Source: Cichorium intybus (Eukaryota > Streptophyta > Magnoliopsida > Asterales > Asteraceae). Taken from it: a DNA stretch of 64,000 nucleotides. How positions within the stretch are numbered: the stretch's first letter is position 1; every line of letters starts with the position of its first letter. Location: contig CM042017.1 of the NCBI GenBank assembly GCA_023525715.1, positions 76,308,166 to 76,372,165 on the forward strand, given 5' to 3'. This document shows positions 25,852 through 39,223 of the stretch, piece by piece. The translations under genes were made by a program, and so were the position numbers. The notes under the pieces are model-generated. The model did no database searches, was not told the DNA's origin, and worked only from the letters and a program-made list of their open reading frames with translations.

Positions 25852-27249
25852 TGTAACACCCGGTCTTTAATAAAACATCTTCATTTAAATAAATATCAAT
25901 TTATTCAATAATTAACATTTTGAAGATATTTAGAAATCATTTTAAACATCAATTCACTGCATGAATCCCCAATCAAGCAGCATCAGTGTGTACCCGTCAT
26001 GCCTGTCCGTCATTTCCACCTGTACAACCTGAAATGGTAATTTAAAAGGGAAAGGATAAGCACACGGCTTAGTGAGTTCCAACAACTACACAGCATATCA
26101 GCTACACATACTTTACCCCTAACAGGAAAAATACAACCACACGTCACATAATCTGCTCTACCCAGTATATTGGATTATAACCTCCTATACGTATCTGTTC
26201 AGTAAATCTAATTCCCCTGCTCAGCACTTAGAGCCGCGCATTACCCTGTACGTCAAGTCATGCGTATCTGCTCAGTGTCTTTTGCTCGTATCTCTATATT
26301 ACTCAGTACGTTGAGCCCACACACACCATAACCCAACCCATACAATTATAACAGAAAGATATATATCAATAATATACACACAACTTGGTACTATTTACCA
26401 ACATCTTATAAACATCTTATACGCAAACAAAAATACGGTAAAGGACATATAACGTCCACACAATGTAGTGAGAAACTCACCTGATTATAGTCGACTACAG
26501 CGTTTATCTCTGCTTCGTATTCCCTCTTTAACTGTTAACACAGTAAGGCATTTATCACTCTTTAATTCTTAACTATCTTATAGTTGCGTCATTAAACTCT
26601 TCCATAATTCCAACATGATACCTCGTGATTTATCAAGTAAAGGATAGCCAGATAGAAGATTAGTTGGGGTGGCAGGATCCTTTCAGCATTTTAGCCTTTC
26701 GAAAAATCCAACAACCAGATCCCAAGTAATCGGCCTAAACACCATCCTCGTAAGTAAATCACTCGGTATTATTTTTGGAATTACGAATAATATAACCTCT
26801 ACATATTATAGTTTAACACTTATAAACTACTAGAGAAATACAATAGTGATTACTCACTTAGGATTGGCGTTTTCGCAAAGCCTTGGCACGTTTCCCGTTC
26901 CGCTCTTCCAACACTTCCCGAGCACCTCGTTACCAGCTACCGCTCGCTCCTAACTCCTCCCGACCTAATTTCCTAACCAGAACACTCCTCGATATCGTAA
27001 GGTTGTTTGGTGTTTGTTGTGGGTTGAAATGAAGAGGTTGAGCCCCTATTTATAGGGCTTGAAAACACTATTCACGACGTCATCACGACATCATCGTCAC
27101 TATTCACGACGTCATCACGACATCATCGTTGATGTCATCACGAGGTAAGCGCTTACTTCATTTCTCGTGTACTATTCACGCCGGAGTTACTATTCACGCC
27201 GGAGTTACTATTCACAACCATTTTTTTTTTTTGAAAAACGGTCGTTACA
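25852..27249 (-). repeat. 5' LTR of the LARD-like element
   Basis: 1,398 bp with the same signals as the 3' copy: TATA box at 27047-27054, hairpin 1 at 26466-26482 and hairpin 2 at 26057-26080. Confidence 0.95.
27047..27054 (-). promoter_or_regulatory. TATA box in the LARD-like 5' LTR
   Basis: Minus strand reads CCCTATAAATAGGGGC, a textbook plant TATA box within a near-palindrome. It should mark the promoter; transcription would start roughly 30 bp downstream, that is toward lower coordinates. Confidence 0.6.
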
Positions 27250-27254
27250 GAAAC

Positions 27255-28740
27255 TGATCATATCCTTGAATTTGACTTATCTCTTCATGTGTCATTGCGC
27301 ATTCGTTGTGATTGTGACCTATTTCACCACACGTATTACAGATGGTTTGACCATGTAATACATAAGCTCCTTTGTCCTTCTAAAATCTTGTGAGAAGCTG
27401 ATTAAACTTCATGGTGACAGCACTTAATTCATTCTGAATCTTCTTCTTCCATTTGTTTTCAGCCTCCAGGCTTGCTACATATGTTGTGTTGTCCTTCATA
27501 GATCCACTGACTTTTGAACCTAAACTGAGCTGCTCTAGAAATTTCCACGCGTCTTCTGGTTCTTGCCACATAAAAGTTCCACTAGATGAAGCGTTGATCA
27601 TTGCTTGATTCGTCGCATCCATCTTATCGAAGAATAATTTAACCAGTTGCCATTGTGGAATGTCATGGTGTGGGCAAGATCACATCAGCTCCTTTAATAG
27701 CTCGAACGCATCATGGAATGCCTCTCCCGGCTTCTACTGGAAATCCTGAATGGCTCTCCTAATCTCTGTGGTCTTGCTAGCAGGGTAAAATTCTTGAAGA
27801 AATTTAGCTTTCAATTCCTCCCAGGTAGTGAAACTATTAGGTTGTAATGATGTAAACCAATACTTTGCTTTGTCCTTTAAAGTAAAAGGAAATAACCTTA
27901 ACCTAAAAATGTACCTATTAGTGTTTCTAGGAGTATTGGCATTCGCTATGGCCAAGAATTCATATAAATGACTATATGGATCATCAGTTTTATATCCTCT
28001 AAATTGCGTTAACACTCCTAACAATTGTAGCCTTATTTCTACCTGACTATCTATATTTTCTGGAAAATAAATGGGCGAAGCATCATCATACTCCCTCGGT
28101 TGGCAGTGTGATGCAACCGACTGCCCTATCGGTTGAGCAAAATACAAGGGTGGAACGAAGTTACCATCATTGTATAACTCATTGTTATAACATCGCCGTC
28201 CTTGTTGTTGCTGTTGTTGGTACCGTCTTGGAGGTCCCTGACCTCTGTTCTATTGTTGATTCTGCTGCATAGGATGATTCAGTATCCATCCTTCATCTTC
28301 CTCGTTATAAGCTGGATCTCCTTCCTGATACTGGTACTGTGGTTGTTGCAGTTGTATTTGAGGTTGTAGTTGTGGTGGTATAGGTAGAAAGGGTGGGTGT
28401 GGTTTGTAAATGGGTTGTTGGTGTAATGGTTGTAAAGGTTGTGCTTGAGAAACTGGTACCTGCTGTCGCAAACTTGGGGTGCCATCTCGGGCCGGCGCTC
28501 CCCAAGCCATTGCAGCGGATAGGGATTTCCCATAGGGTTTGTAATGGGTTGACTCAAAGGTTGAACCAAGGGTTGGGTGCATGATGGTATGGGTGCAGGG
28601 GCTGAAGCTGCACCACCACTAGCACTCGTACTTCCTATATGAAACTCAGAAACTAGGGGTATAAATGGTCCCCCCCCGTGACCTCGCCCGTAGGCTCATT
28701 GGTAATATCGTCTACTACTACACTATCGGGAATCATGTTA
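27255..28740 (-). pseudogene. Athila gag, N-terminal and central part
   Basis: The minus strand reads an ATG at about 28735, a variable N-terminus, a Gln/Pro/His-rich low-complexity stretch (28250-28580), the gag core (27734-28147: FRGYKTDDPYSHLYEFLA, IFRLRLFPFTLKDKAKYW, TTWEELKAKFLQEFYPAS) and a CCHC knuckle C-N-T-C-G-E-I-G-H-N-H-N-E-C near 27300. A run of G near 28675 shifts the frame and further stops separate the core from the knuckle. The knuckle reading runs into the GAAAC duplication and continues at 22077 on the far side of the nested element. Confidence 0.8.
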
Positions 28741-28965
28741 ATCAAACGCCTACGCACACGGTTTCTGCGCGGTTCACTTAATCTCAAAATCAAATAACAA
28801 AGGTGATGTTTGCTCACCCCGACGGGACGCATGCACTAGTGTAAAACGACCGTCAAAACCAAAAACCAAAAACCAAAAACCAAATTATTAATCAAGCTAA
28901 ATAACCAAAACTAAAATAAAAATCAGAAAACAATCCACTGACCGTCTATCTTAAAGCGCACAATT

Positions 28966-28982
28966 CCCCAGAAACGGCACCA
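28966..28982 (-). promoter_or_regulatory. primer-binding site of the Athila, tRNA-Asp-like
   Basis: The minus strand reads TGGTGCCGTTTCTGGGG, close to the tRNA-Asp-type primer site known for Athila, five bases from the 5' LTR. Confidence 0.75.
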
Positions 28983-28987
28983 AAATT

Positions 28988-29903
28988 TGACACGCCTAGG
29001 TCGTTATGCGGTCAAAAATAGAAAATAAAACCTCACCGACTAACTAGTATAGCAGTAGTAAGGGTCGATCCACAGGAGTTTGGTGGTCAAGATAGAGTAT
29101 CAGCGGTGTTTCCTTCACTTCCTGAAAACCAATAAACCAAATACCGAAAAACCAAAACAAGCATTAACTAAACTAAACTACTTCAAACTATGAACCAAGA
29201 TTACTTACTGATTCCAGAAGTAAATTCCAGAAAAATCAGAAGCAATAACTATCCCAAACAATCCAAACAAGCATTCAAACATAAATAATACCGAAAAAAT
29301 TGAAATATAACTTGAACCGAATGACTAAATAGAATATAAACCAAATCTAGAAGAAAAATGTTACTGGTTTCGAAAATAAACTAAACTAAACTAATTCTAA
29401 CAGATCCTATAATCTAAAATCGAAGGAAACAAGCTAAAGCTAAACTAAGAATTACTAAAATTAAATGGAAAACATAAAAATACCAATTGAAGTTGCTGAA
29501 ATCCGAAATCCTGAGTCAAAGAAGCCTAGGTTCCACCTTTTCGGTCGTTCTTCGCTCCTGAAATTCGACCTAGATGCCTCTATTTATAGTTGCAAATTCT
29601 GGTCATCCGCGTCGCGTCTTATCCATTATCCCCGTATCTCGCTATTTGAATTTCAATACACCGCCTCAACTTTGACTATCCGCGACGCGCATGCCTTCTA
29701 CTCGCGTCGCGCGTACGACTTCGACTGAAATGGTGTTTATCCAAACTTCTTTCGTTTTGTCCATGTTTAGTCCCTGTTTTTATCTTTTTCTTGCACAATA
29801 GCACTAGCACAAAAGTGAGTAATACCAGCATATACCTGACATAAATTCAGCAAGAATAGGGCCTAACAACGACTAAAATAGTTGATATTGATAGGCGTTG
29901 TCA
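28988..29903 (-). repeat. 5' LTR of the Athila element
   Basis: 916 bp, TG/CA ended, with a TATA box (minus strand TATAAATA) at 29581-29588. It lacks the local ATAGTGTCACGCT expansion of the 3' copy. Confidence 0.9.
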
Positions 29904-29938
29904 CCCATCGACCTCGTACACCCAACTTTGATACCATT

Positions 29939-30150
29939 TGTAACATCCCCAAGGTATATACCACAATATTGTTCGCTTTTGGCACCCGGTAGGAAAAACT
30001 TCCTAGGATGGTCACCAATCCCAAAATTTTCTCGTACATAAGCATGCTTAAATATAGATTTTTTATAGGATATGTTGTCTTCATGGCTTTAAAACACGTT
30101 GTCTTCTATCCAACCGATGTGGTTTACTGTTCTACGCCTGTTAATTATAC
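29939..30150 (-). repeat. LTR-like repeat, right copy, of the old surrounding element
   Basis: A diverged partner of 11918-12153, beginning TGTAACATCCCCAAGG. TTTGATACCA immediately left of it is a degraded tRNA-Met primer site on the minus strand. The right boundary is approximate. Confidence 0.5.
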
Positions 30151-30202
30151 CATCCGTTTTTAGGGCCTAAACTTTTAATTTTAAAAAATAAAATGAATCA
30201 TT

Positions 30203-30560
30203 TACTCTTTATATCATATAACATTTACTTATATGTATCCCAAGGCTATATGACAAATACATTTTGTTTATATTTTCACATATTCCTTATATCATATAAC
30301 ATCTACTTCAAATGTATTCTAAGGCTATATGTCAAATACATTTTCTTTATATCATCACATATTCTTTATATCATATAATAATTACTTCAATGTATCCTAA
30401 GGTTATATGTCAAATACATTTCCATTATATTATCACATATTTTTTATTATCATACAACATCTACTTCAATGTATTCTAAGGCTATTTGCCAAATACATTT
30501 CCTTTATATTATCACATATTCATTATATAAAATATCATTTACTTCTATGTATTTTAAATA
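30203..30560. repeat. about 80-bp AT-rich tandem repeat, four units
   Basis: Successive units share TTTATATCATATAACAT, ACTTC-ATGTAT-CTAAGG, TATATGTCAAATACATTT and ATCACATATTC. At least four diverged copies are visible. The rest of 30160-31102 is AT-rich with no gene seen. Confidence 0.8.
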
Positions 30561-31121
30561 GAATACTCAAATCATAATTATTTGATAATACTTATAAACC
30601 TAGTATAAGTAATATAACTTAATCATCTTTTCACATTGAATAAATATATGAAAATTTTGTAAACATGTTTTTTCACAATGCAACTTTATTTTTGTACAGT
30701 TCATTTTTTATTTTATGACACATATTTTTACACAATTCATTTTTACGAAATTAAAAATTGATGTTTTAAAAACGAATTTTGAAAATATGTCAAAACAAGC
30801 ATAAAACGAAGTTGCATAACATCAATTGTGAAATAGTATTTAACAATAAAGTAAAAATAACGTTATAAAACAGATTGTGAAAAAACATATAACAACCAAG
30901 AACAAAATACATTTATAAAAACTAATTTAAAAACATGTTATAGACATTAGGTAAGCAAGAAAATTTCAATGGATTTAGAATGCTAAAAAAATATGGAACC
31001 TGGCCTGCTAATGACCAAATTTAACGATAGAAAAAAAAAATTAAAGATATTTTAAATCTTAAACATAATGATTAAATAGATAGAATAATTATTTGTTATT
31101 TATGTTAAACAGACAATATCT

Positions 31122-31519
31122 TTTTTTTTTGAACGGTGAAATTCTATTAAGAGCTACTAGCAAGGAGTTAGCACTGAAAAAACAAAACAATTACATCTCA
31201 ATTAAAGAATGGTTGAAATACCACAAGTTCCAATTTATCTTCTTCTTAGACCGACTATCACACCAAAGGAACGATTGAGCAACAATATCATCAAAGATCG
31301 CATTTTTTTAGGAAGTGTTTCTCCAAAAATAGTATCGTTTCGAAATCTGCAGATGTACCACCATGCCACAAAAATCACTCCTTCCAGTACTTCTTTAGCC
31401 TGCTTTTATAACCTCAAGTCTTGAAGCCACGGCCTCCAATTCTCTAAAGACCAATCAGTTGGTAAAGCTACATCCCACCATTTCCCACTTCGAGCAAACA
31501 CCTCTTGAGCAAAACTACA
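31122..31519 (-). other. LINE 3' UTR and poly-A tail
   Basis: Non-coding end of the LINE, finishing with a 9-10 base T run that abuts the 19-bp TSD. The GAACGG word next to the tail recurs at the tail of the LINE fragment at 41124, suggesting related families. Confidence 0.7.
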
Positions 31520-34500
31520 CTAAAAAAAAAAAAGATGATCCATCTCTTCAGCTTTAAGTCCACAAATCGGACATAAGATAGACTCCAATTCAATGCCTCT
31601 TTTAGACATATTCCATCTTGTGGGTAAACCATTCAACATCATCTTCCAAACAAAAACATTGATTTTTAAAGGAATCATCTTGACCCACCTTGTAGGCACT
31701 CCCATATCACCATTGACCACGTCATCAATACACCGCCTAGTAGAACTAACCAAAAATGAACCATCCGACTCTAAATCCCAATGCCAAATGTCTCGATTAT
31801 GAGAAATATATACGTCTTGCATAATTCTCTCCAACTCCCCCTTTTGCACTTCCTCCACACCCTCCATCGGTGCCCGTCTAAAAGAATCACCCCACCATCC
31901 CGTGCATTTAGAAGCCACGGTAGCATTTTTAGCCTGCTCCAAGCAATAAAATCTATTAAACCTACGCATGAAGCAAATGTCTCCTAACCAAACATCTTTC
32001 CAAAATAAGGTATCCATACCATCCCCAATCCTCCTTTTACAGAACCCCGTCAGATCAATTCCCTTCTTTATCAAATCTCTACTCGAAATAATGACATCTC
32101 GCCACACTGAAACTCTTTTAGGAACATTGCTATTTCCTAAAAGACCATCCTCTCCATAAATCGCTTTAACAACCTTCACCCACATCACCCTAGGATTATT
32201 CCTAAATCTCCAAATCCATTTAAAAAGCAATGCCCTATTTAAAGCAAAGTAACTTCCAACTCAAAGACCACCTTTATCCCTATCCGCACACACCTTCTCC
32301 CACCCAATCCATGCCATTTTAATCTCCTTACCATCCACACCACGGAAAAACCGACTCCTCATATCTTCCAGTCTTTTAGTGACCCCAACGGAGCTTTAAA
32401 AATTGACAAATAATAATTAGAGATGGACCCAAGCACCGCCTTCAAAAAAGTCAATCTTCCACCAACTGAAAGAGTCTTAAGTTTCCATTTAGAACACGTT
32501 GTCTTCTATCTTCAACTTTCTTCTCAACCTCTTCCCACGCAGTCACTCTAGACATTGATCCTCCAACCAGAACCCCTAGATACGTAAACAGAGTCTTAAT
32601 AGCCGCACATCCCACCAAGGCCGCTACTCTCTCAACTTCAGTAGAAGTAACACTTACACCTAACATTTTCGACTTTTGAATATTAATTTTCAGCCCGGAA
32701 GCTAAATGAAAACACTGCAAAATAGAAACAATATTATTAAAATTTTCCTCTTTCCAGTCTCCAATGAATACTGCATCATCCGTGTAGAACAAGTGAGAGA
32801 GACGAAAACCACTACCCACCGTCAAGGGCGTGAAAAATCCACCATTAATAGTCCTCAAAACCGACAAATGAAGAATCTCCATAACAAGAATGAACAAAAA
32901 AGGCGAAAGCGGATCTCCTTGACGCAAACCCTTATAAATCTGGAACTCATCTGTAGGACTACCATTCACCAACATAGAGCCTCTAGCCGTCTCCAAACAG
33001 CCACGAATCCATCTATGCCAATTCCTTCCAAAACCGAAGCCACCCAAGATCTAATCTAAGAAATCCCATCTAACCGAGTCATAGGCCTTCTTGAAATCTA
33101 CTTTAAACACCATAGCCTTCTTTTTCTTACTTTTACACCAAGAAAGCACTTCATTTAAAATTAATGGGCCATCTAGAATCTGACGCCCAGACACAAACGC
33201 AGACTGCTCTTCACTAATCAAGTCACCAATCACCATTTTTAACTGGTTATCCAGAATTTTTGGAATAATTTTATATATCCCACCAATGAGACTAATGGGC
33301 CTAAAATCCTTCACAAACTTTGCATCCGGCACCTTGGGAATCAAAGCAATAAAAGAAGAATTACAACCAACTGGAAAGATTGCAGTCCTAAAAAACTCCT
33401 GAACCGCGTCACCTACCAAATCTTTTAGTAAATCCCAAAACTTTCTAATAAATTCAAACGTAAATTCATCTGGGTCCGGAGATTTTTCTGTCCCACAATC
33501 CCACACAGCCTGTTTCACTTCTTCACTCGTCACCACCTCTTCCATAAGCTCCAATTGATCTGCTGACAAACGTTTAGGAAATTCCATATCACACTGTAGT
33601 CTAAATGCATCTGGACTAGAAAATCTAGTAGCAAAATGCGTAAGAAACTCTTTCTTTACTTCTTCAGGCCTATCCAACCAATCCCCATTAGAAAAAACCC
33701 CTCTAATAGCAAGTTGGTGATGCGATTTATTAATAATACCATGAAAATACTTAGAATTCTCGTCCCCTTCAATAGCCCATTTCACTTTAGCTTTTTGAGC
33801 TAAGTCTGCGGCTTCCTGCTTGTCAAGATCAAGAATTTTACTAAGAGTTTCCCCCTTTCCTTTAAAACATCCCCCTCTCCGTCATCAACCCGCTTATCTA
33901 AATCTCTCAATTTTTCTTTAAGCAACAACTTATCACCAACTTTCTGACTTCGCATCTCTTTAGACCAAGCTTTCAAACGATATTTAAGGGCTTTTAGTTT
34001 ATTTTTAAGACGAACCATGGCACTATCATCTGTAACCCCATCATTGGCCCATGAATCAATCACAATCTTCTCAAACTCCCCATTTTGTAACCAAGAATTG
34101 TAAAACCGAAAGGGGATAGGCCCGTAATCCAACACCGATTCACGTAACAAAATCGGGCGATGATCAGAGAGATATTTCTCTAAAATCAACCCCGAAATAT
34201 GCAGACATAAATCCAATAAGCCTTCTGAGACAAGAAACCTATCCAACTTACTCATTTTACCAGACGTAGGATGAGTCCAAGTAAACGAGTACCCACCCAA
34301 CGGAATATCAACAACACCGGCAATTGCTATAAAATCATTGAAAAAACGCGCCCCACTAGCATGGAAAGTAGAACCAAATCTTTCTGCCTCGACCCGCACT
34401 TCATTAAAATCACCCATAACAATCACCTTACCTCTCCACTTGGGAATAACTTGAGAAAGATAGTCCCAAAGCATTTTTTCTCACCTAACACTTGTGGTGC

Positions 34501-34831
34501 ATAAACCGAAATGACCATAAGATTAGTGTTAGTAGGCTTCCAGAGACCCTCAACAATAACAAAGTAATCTGAAGATGCCACTTGTTTTTTCAAAAAAAAT
34601 ATTCGGATTCCAAACACAAAGAATTCCACCTGAAGCACCCACAGAACCGCTACAAGCAAATTGGAACCGAGAATTACCCCACAACTTCCGACCTAAAACA
34701 TCATCAACTTCTAACTTTGTCTCCTGAAGAGCCAAAAAATTAATCTTGAACTTAGAATATAAATCAAAAACCCATCTCTTTTTCGCCTGACTGTACCCCA
34801 ATCCTTGAACATTTAAGGATATAAAATTCAT
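31520..34831 (-). pseudogene. LINE ORF2: endonuclease, reverse transcriptase, zinc-binding domain
   Basis: In order: an apurinic endonuclease domain (34831-33800; MNFISLNVQGLGYS, LQETKLE, VMGDFNEV, SFTWTH, KLDRFLVS, YLSDHRPI), reverse transcriptase (33785-32451; DEFTFEFIRKFW, FRPISLIGGIYKI, VFKVDFKKAYDSV, GLRQGDPLSPFLFILVME, catalytic YTDDAVF) and an RVT zinc-binding domain (32230-31520; WVKMIPLKINVFVWKMML, then CPICGLKAEEMDHLF). Catalytic residues are mostly present, but there are a frame change near 34560, a stop at about 33050 and further breaks. ORF2 nicks DNA and primes reverse transcription at the target. Confidence 0.9.
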
Positions 34832-37800
34832 TGAAAATACTCTTTACTCCCATGGTGATCGAACACTTCGTCAGTAGATTTATGAATCTTGAACCCCATT
34901 ATATGACCAATAATATTAATATCTTCCATTCTCTAACCACAACTACCACCTGGGGCCGATGTGTGAGGCTCCATATTTCCACCACCTCTAATTAAAGATT
35001 TGGTTATTGTTTGAGATCTATCCTCTTTTTCACCATCCACATAACTAAATAATGTATACCAAATACTCATGTGGTATTTTAACTTCATGTTTTGTTCTAT
35101 AGCGTCATAAAATACTCATATAGTATTTTAAATTTTATGTTTAGTTCTTTTGGTTACTGGTAAGTGTTTAGACTTGTTGTTCACCACGACCATTCCTAAG
35201 TATACGTTAATCATATCTTGGACCAATACAGTTGATCAGGCTCTATTTATCCAAGATATAATTACCAAAACACTTAGGCCTATCCGTAGTTTTCAACTCG
35301 ACTTACTACTTTTGTATGTTTTCGTTATGATATCATTCTAGTATGTATGTATGTACTTATACTTTTATAAAAATTATCGTTGTAATTTTAAAAGTATACT
35401 TGTATGAAAATGTTTTCGAGAGTTTTAGTCTCATTGTATTTATAGTTGTATATATTTAAATTGATTGATATACATAGTTCACTATAAACAATGCTCTGAT
35501 ACAAATCTATCACACCCCCAAACCGTATTGGCGGAATAGTTCAAGGGTGGATGACTTCATGAACAATATCATAACAAAATCGAATAATAGTGATTTCCAA
35601 GCACACAATCATCATTAACCAATTGCAAATGTTACAAAGTTTAATTGTTTCATGTTTCAAATACAATTGGAATGATATCAAAAATAAACAAAAACGACGT
35701 CGTAACGTCTCTTCTTGCAGCGCCTGAATTTACATTAACAATTTCCTGAGAATACAAGTAGTTGAAAAAGTGTCAACAATTAAGTTGGTGAGTTCATAAG
35801 ATTTTGCATAAGAAATATCCTTTGTTTGTAAGCAATAGTGTTGAAAACCAAGAAAATCCAATATTTTCTCATAAAATGTCCAAGTCTTTAAATCCCAAAG
35901 ACTAAAATGTAATATGTAACTGTAGTGTGAAATTCCTTAGAAATGTATTTTTCCACGTAAACAATTTATAAAAATAATAAGTTGATTTATTTCCCATGTG
36001 AGATACCCTATAACCATACTGTGACTAGTTAGCCTGCTGCGACGTTCTTCAGGCGTCGGAATGTTAGACATTTGGACACCTCAGACCTGCCAGTCAAGCT
36101 GTAGCTAGCAGCTCAGGTGCGGGGTTGTCAAGCCCCGTATAGATCTATACTCAAATATCGAGCTCTCTTACCGAGACTCTGGTTATAAAAGTTCAGGACT
36201 TATAGTAGGTACTTATAAAAGTACTGTGAAGATTCATCTCACAAAAATGTATGTATTCCAATCAACTTGTTTACGTACGATTTGTATATAAAAACTCTTG
36301 TAATCGTCCATTATCATTTTTCCCATGATAATATAGTATTGTTTAATAATTATATAATTTTATATAATTATTTTTGTCATGTTCAAACGTCATAATAACC
36401 TTGTGTTCATAAACTATTCCAATAATAGTCTATTTTTAGTATTGCGTCGTAATAATCATATTTTTGTGAATAATAACGAAGTAACTTATTCAAATGATTA
36501 TAAATATCATCTTTTGAGATATTTCTCAAAAAAATGGTGTAATAACTTGATGGTAACCATTTTTGCTAGAAAATAGTGCTTTTATTTATAAAAACATAGT
36601 TTTTACTAGTTTTCGTTTTTATAACGTTTTTATCCAAGATCTAGTATTTTTGTACACTTTATTTGTAGTTTTGAAATTTTTACACAACTTAATATGCCAA
36701 AGTGTTCATAATACATGGATCTATTCATATTTTATGCCAAGTTCATATTTATAACATTTTTGTTCAAGAACTAACATTTTACACACTTTATTTATAATTT
36801 AGAGATTTTTACACTTAACATTATATATCATCGTGAACATCTTTCAAAGAGTTATCCATATTTCATGTCAAAAGCATTTTTACACAAATATTAACTTTAT
36901 AAACTTGTGTAAATTAACATATATAACATTTAAACACATATAAACTTGAATAAAACAACATTTATAGTAAAAAAAACTTGTATTCTCCCCCAAAAAGGTT
37001 TGAAAAGATGAAAATGAGGGGTATGAACTCACCTTGAGTGGTTGATCTTAAGGTTTCTTGGTAGAAGGTTGAAGAGTTTGGTTCTAGGACCCGGAGGACT
37101 CTTGGACAAAGCTATTATCCAATGGATTTTTGTGAGTATGTGTGTGTGTAAAAGAGTAAATGGAGGTATTTAGAACTTAAATCATTAGATGATCATAACT
37201 TACCAAGAAGGCTTTCAAGATCCTTGAAGATGATGAAGATTTGAGCTCAAAGACCTTTGGACCAAGCTATTATCCAATGGATTTTGATGGATGTTAGTGT
37301 GTGTAAAAGGTGTAAAACTTGTGTTATGTTGTTTAGAATCAAAAGATGGATGAAGATTACCACTTGGACTTGTGAAATGAACTTGGAAATGAAGCTTGAA
37401 GATGATGATGGTGGTGGTGGTTTGAGCCGAGAGCAAGAGGAGAGGAAGAGAAGGGAGAGTGTGGTTTGGTTAGGTGTTCTTGATTCTAAGTGAAAGAATG
37501 TGTATATCTTATTTGATTTTAGTTAGATTTTAGTTGATTTCCTTGATTATTTTAATTCTAGACTCATAATGCCTAAGATATTGTGAATAGTAGCTAAGGA
37601 TTGCCTTGGGACATTACTTCAGCCGATGGGGGTGGGGGTAGGGGGTGGGGTGGGTTAGTTTTTATAAAAATGGCAATGTACTTATAAAAATGTGTGATTT
37701 TTATAAAATCGTAAGCCGTTTTAGTGAAATTTTGTGAGTTTTTGACGAAACGAAGTTCTAAATAATTATTTTGTATAAAAACATTGCCAAAAATTTATTT

Positions 37801-39223
37801 TGATTGAATTATAACTCGTTAGATGTCGAAATACGCGTTTAACCGCAGTATTCTTCCGATTTCGCGATTTTTGACGTTTTACCGGAAATTGCATTTAGCT
37901 TTGGAATTAAATACTAGATATTATTACGTTGCTTATCATATGAATTTTTATTTCATATTTGATGTTTAAGGCACCACATTTTGTATTTTGTATCCAAACC
38001 CTGTGTACATTTATCCGTTCACAGCGATTTAATCGTTATAACTTTCGCATACGAACTCTGTTTTCGACGTTCTATATATCCACAGGTTCGTATTTACGAG
38101 TAGATTCGTTTTATGAATATTATTATTCTCAAAATAATAATTGTACGATTATCGAATTTTTACGCTACAGTAGTTTGCTGTCCGTATTTTCGACTTTTAA
38201 TCGGTAATTGTTTTGACTTAGCATACGTAATACTATAATATTAATAATTCATCGCAAAAGTTATGGAAAATAACTTTTCAACATATAAATTAACGTATGC
38301 TTCGTTTGACTACAGTTGACTTTTGTTGACCAAAATTTACAATTGTCACAATATGCCAGCGAAGGAACCCCCTCTATATCAATCCACACCACACGGTTTT
38401 CTACTTGGAAAGTCTTTGTCCATGGTAAGATAGCCGCAAACCATGATCCTACTCCTTTGTGACTTTGAAATTTTTCTTTAGCTTTTGTGGATACGAATTC
38501 CATGGTAACCCAAAAACCCCCAAGATACCTTAGCAAAACATCTTTAAAACCCTCCTTAACAATTACGTCTTTTAAGTTTAAAAGAGCACCAAACTCCTTG
38601 ACTTTTTCCACCAATGTAAGTGAAACATCTTTATCATTCAAACATGACTCATCAAGAATTAAAGCGGGTTCATCAATGACTTTACCTTTGACCACCGCCA
38701 TATTATTCACCTTACCTCCACTCACCACATCAGCATATGAACCCCCTTTCCCAATCACAGCCATAGATGACAACGGCTGAAACCTTCCAGACGACACAAA
38801 AGCATTAGACTTGTGCACCGTTGCAGCCTTATTCCTTTGATCGGAAGATTTAGAACCTCTAGGGAATTTCGAAATATTTGCATATAATCTTAACTTGCCA
38901 TGCCAAATGGTACATAGATTTGAGGCAATTAAAGCTAAATTGTCCGCATTGAGGAATCGAACGAAGGCATACCGTTTACCCGATTTTGATTTCTCTTTGG
39001 GAATATACACATCTACGGGTGTACCATATTACTCACAGGACTTCCATAAGTCCCTGGACGTGAAAAGGTCAGGAAAATTCGTCACAAAAACGGATTCTGA
39101 AACAACTCTTTCCAATTGGTCCTCCTTGGATTGTCGCCCTACTCTGTGCCAAGCAGTAGCCATATCGAAAACACGATTTTCAACCGACGACCTATGAAAA
39201 TTCAAACCGACCGAACACACCAA
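34832..39223 (-). pseudogene. LINE ORF1, RRM-type RNA-binding protein, split
   Basis: The N-terminal segment 39223-38354 begins near MATAWHRVGRQSKEDQ and contains an RRM-like fold (VFVTNFPDLFTSRDLW, then YAFVRFLNADNLALI). A linker and a FWVTMEFVS / WIDIEGVPSLAY region typical of plant LINE ORF1 (DUF4283-like) follow. A stop (TAA) interrupts the RRM at about 39028. The LTR element then cuts the frame after VPSLAY. The C-terminal end resumes at about 35055-34832 and contains another TAG. ORF1 would coat element RNA. Confidence 0.8.
35055..38353 (-). mobile_element. truncated LTR element with a long LTR, inside the LINE
   Basis: The right edge reads TGTGACAATTG on the minus strand and follows the LINE codons for VPSLAY. 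At 35507 the sequence TATCACACCCCCAAACC looks like the other LTR end (with TG changed to TA), next to CTCTGATACAAAT, a degraded tRNA-Met primer site. This implies an LTR of about 2.85 kb followed by about 450 bp of internal sequence. No coding region, second LTR or matching TSD was found. An imperfect duplication of about 45 bp lies at 35060-35150 and one of about 150 bp at about 37080-37330. Confidence 0.55.

Larger units (their letters stand above)
22078..27249 (-). mobile_element. 5.2-kb non-autonomous LTR element (LARD-like) nested in the Athila gag
   Basis: Two long direct repeats (22078-23473 and 25852-27249) begin TGTAACACC and end GGTCGTTACA. The 5-bp duplication GAAAC flanks the element (22073-22077 and 27250-27254). 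The minus-strand primer site TGGTATCAGAGCC lies at 25836-25848 and a purine tract GGGGGGAGAACT abuts the left LTR (23474-23485). The internal 2.4 kb has no gag or pol; it holds one uncharacterised 173-codon ORF and a repeat array. The LTRs show only about 20 differences over 1.4 kb, so insertion was recent. The Athila gag reading resumes exactly across the duplication. Confidence 0.95.

Noticed and set aside
35055..35507. Left boundary of the LTR element in the LINE set by an ATATG duplication
   Set aside because: The expected ATATG was not found at the left edge, so the element is described as truncated.
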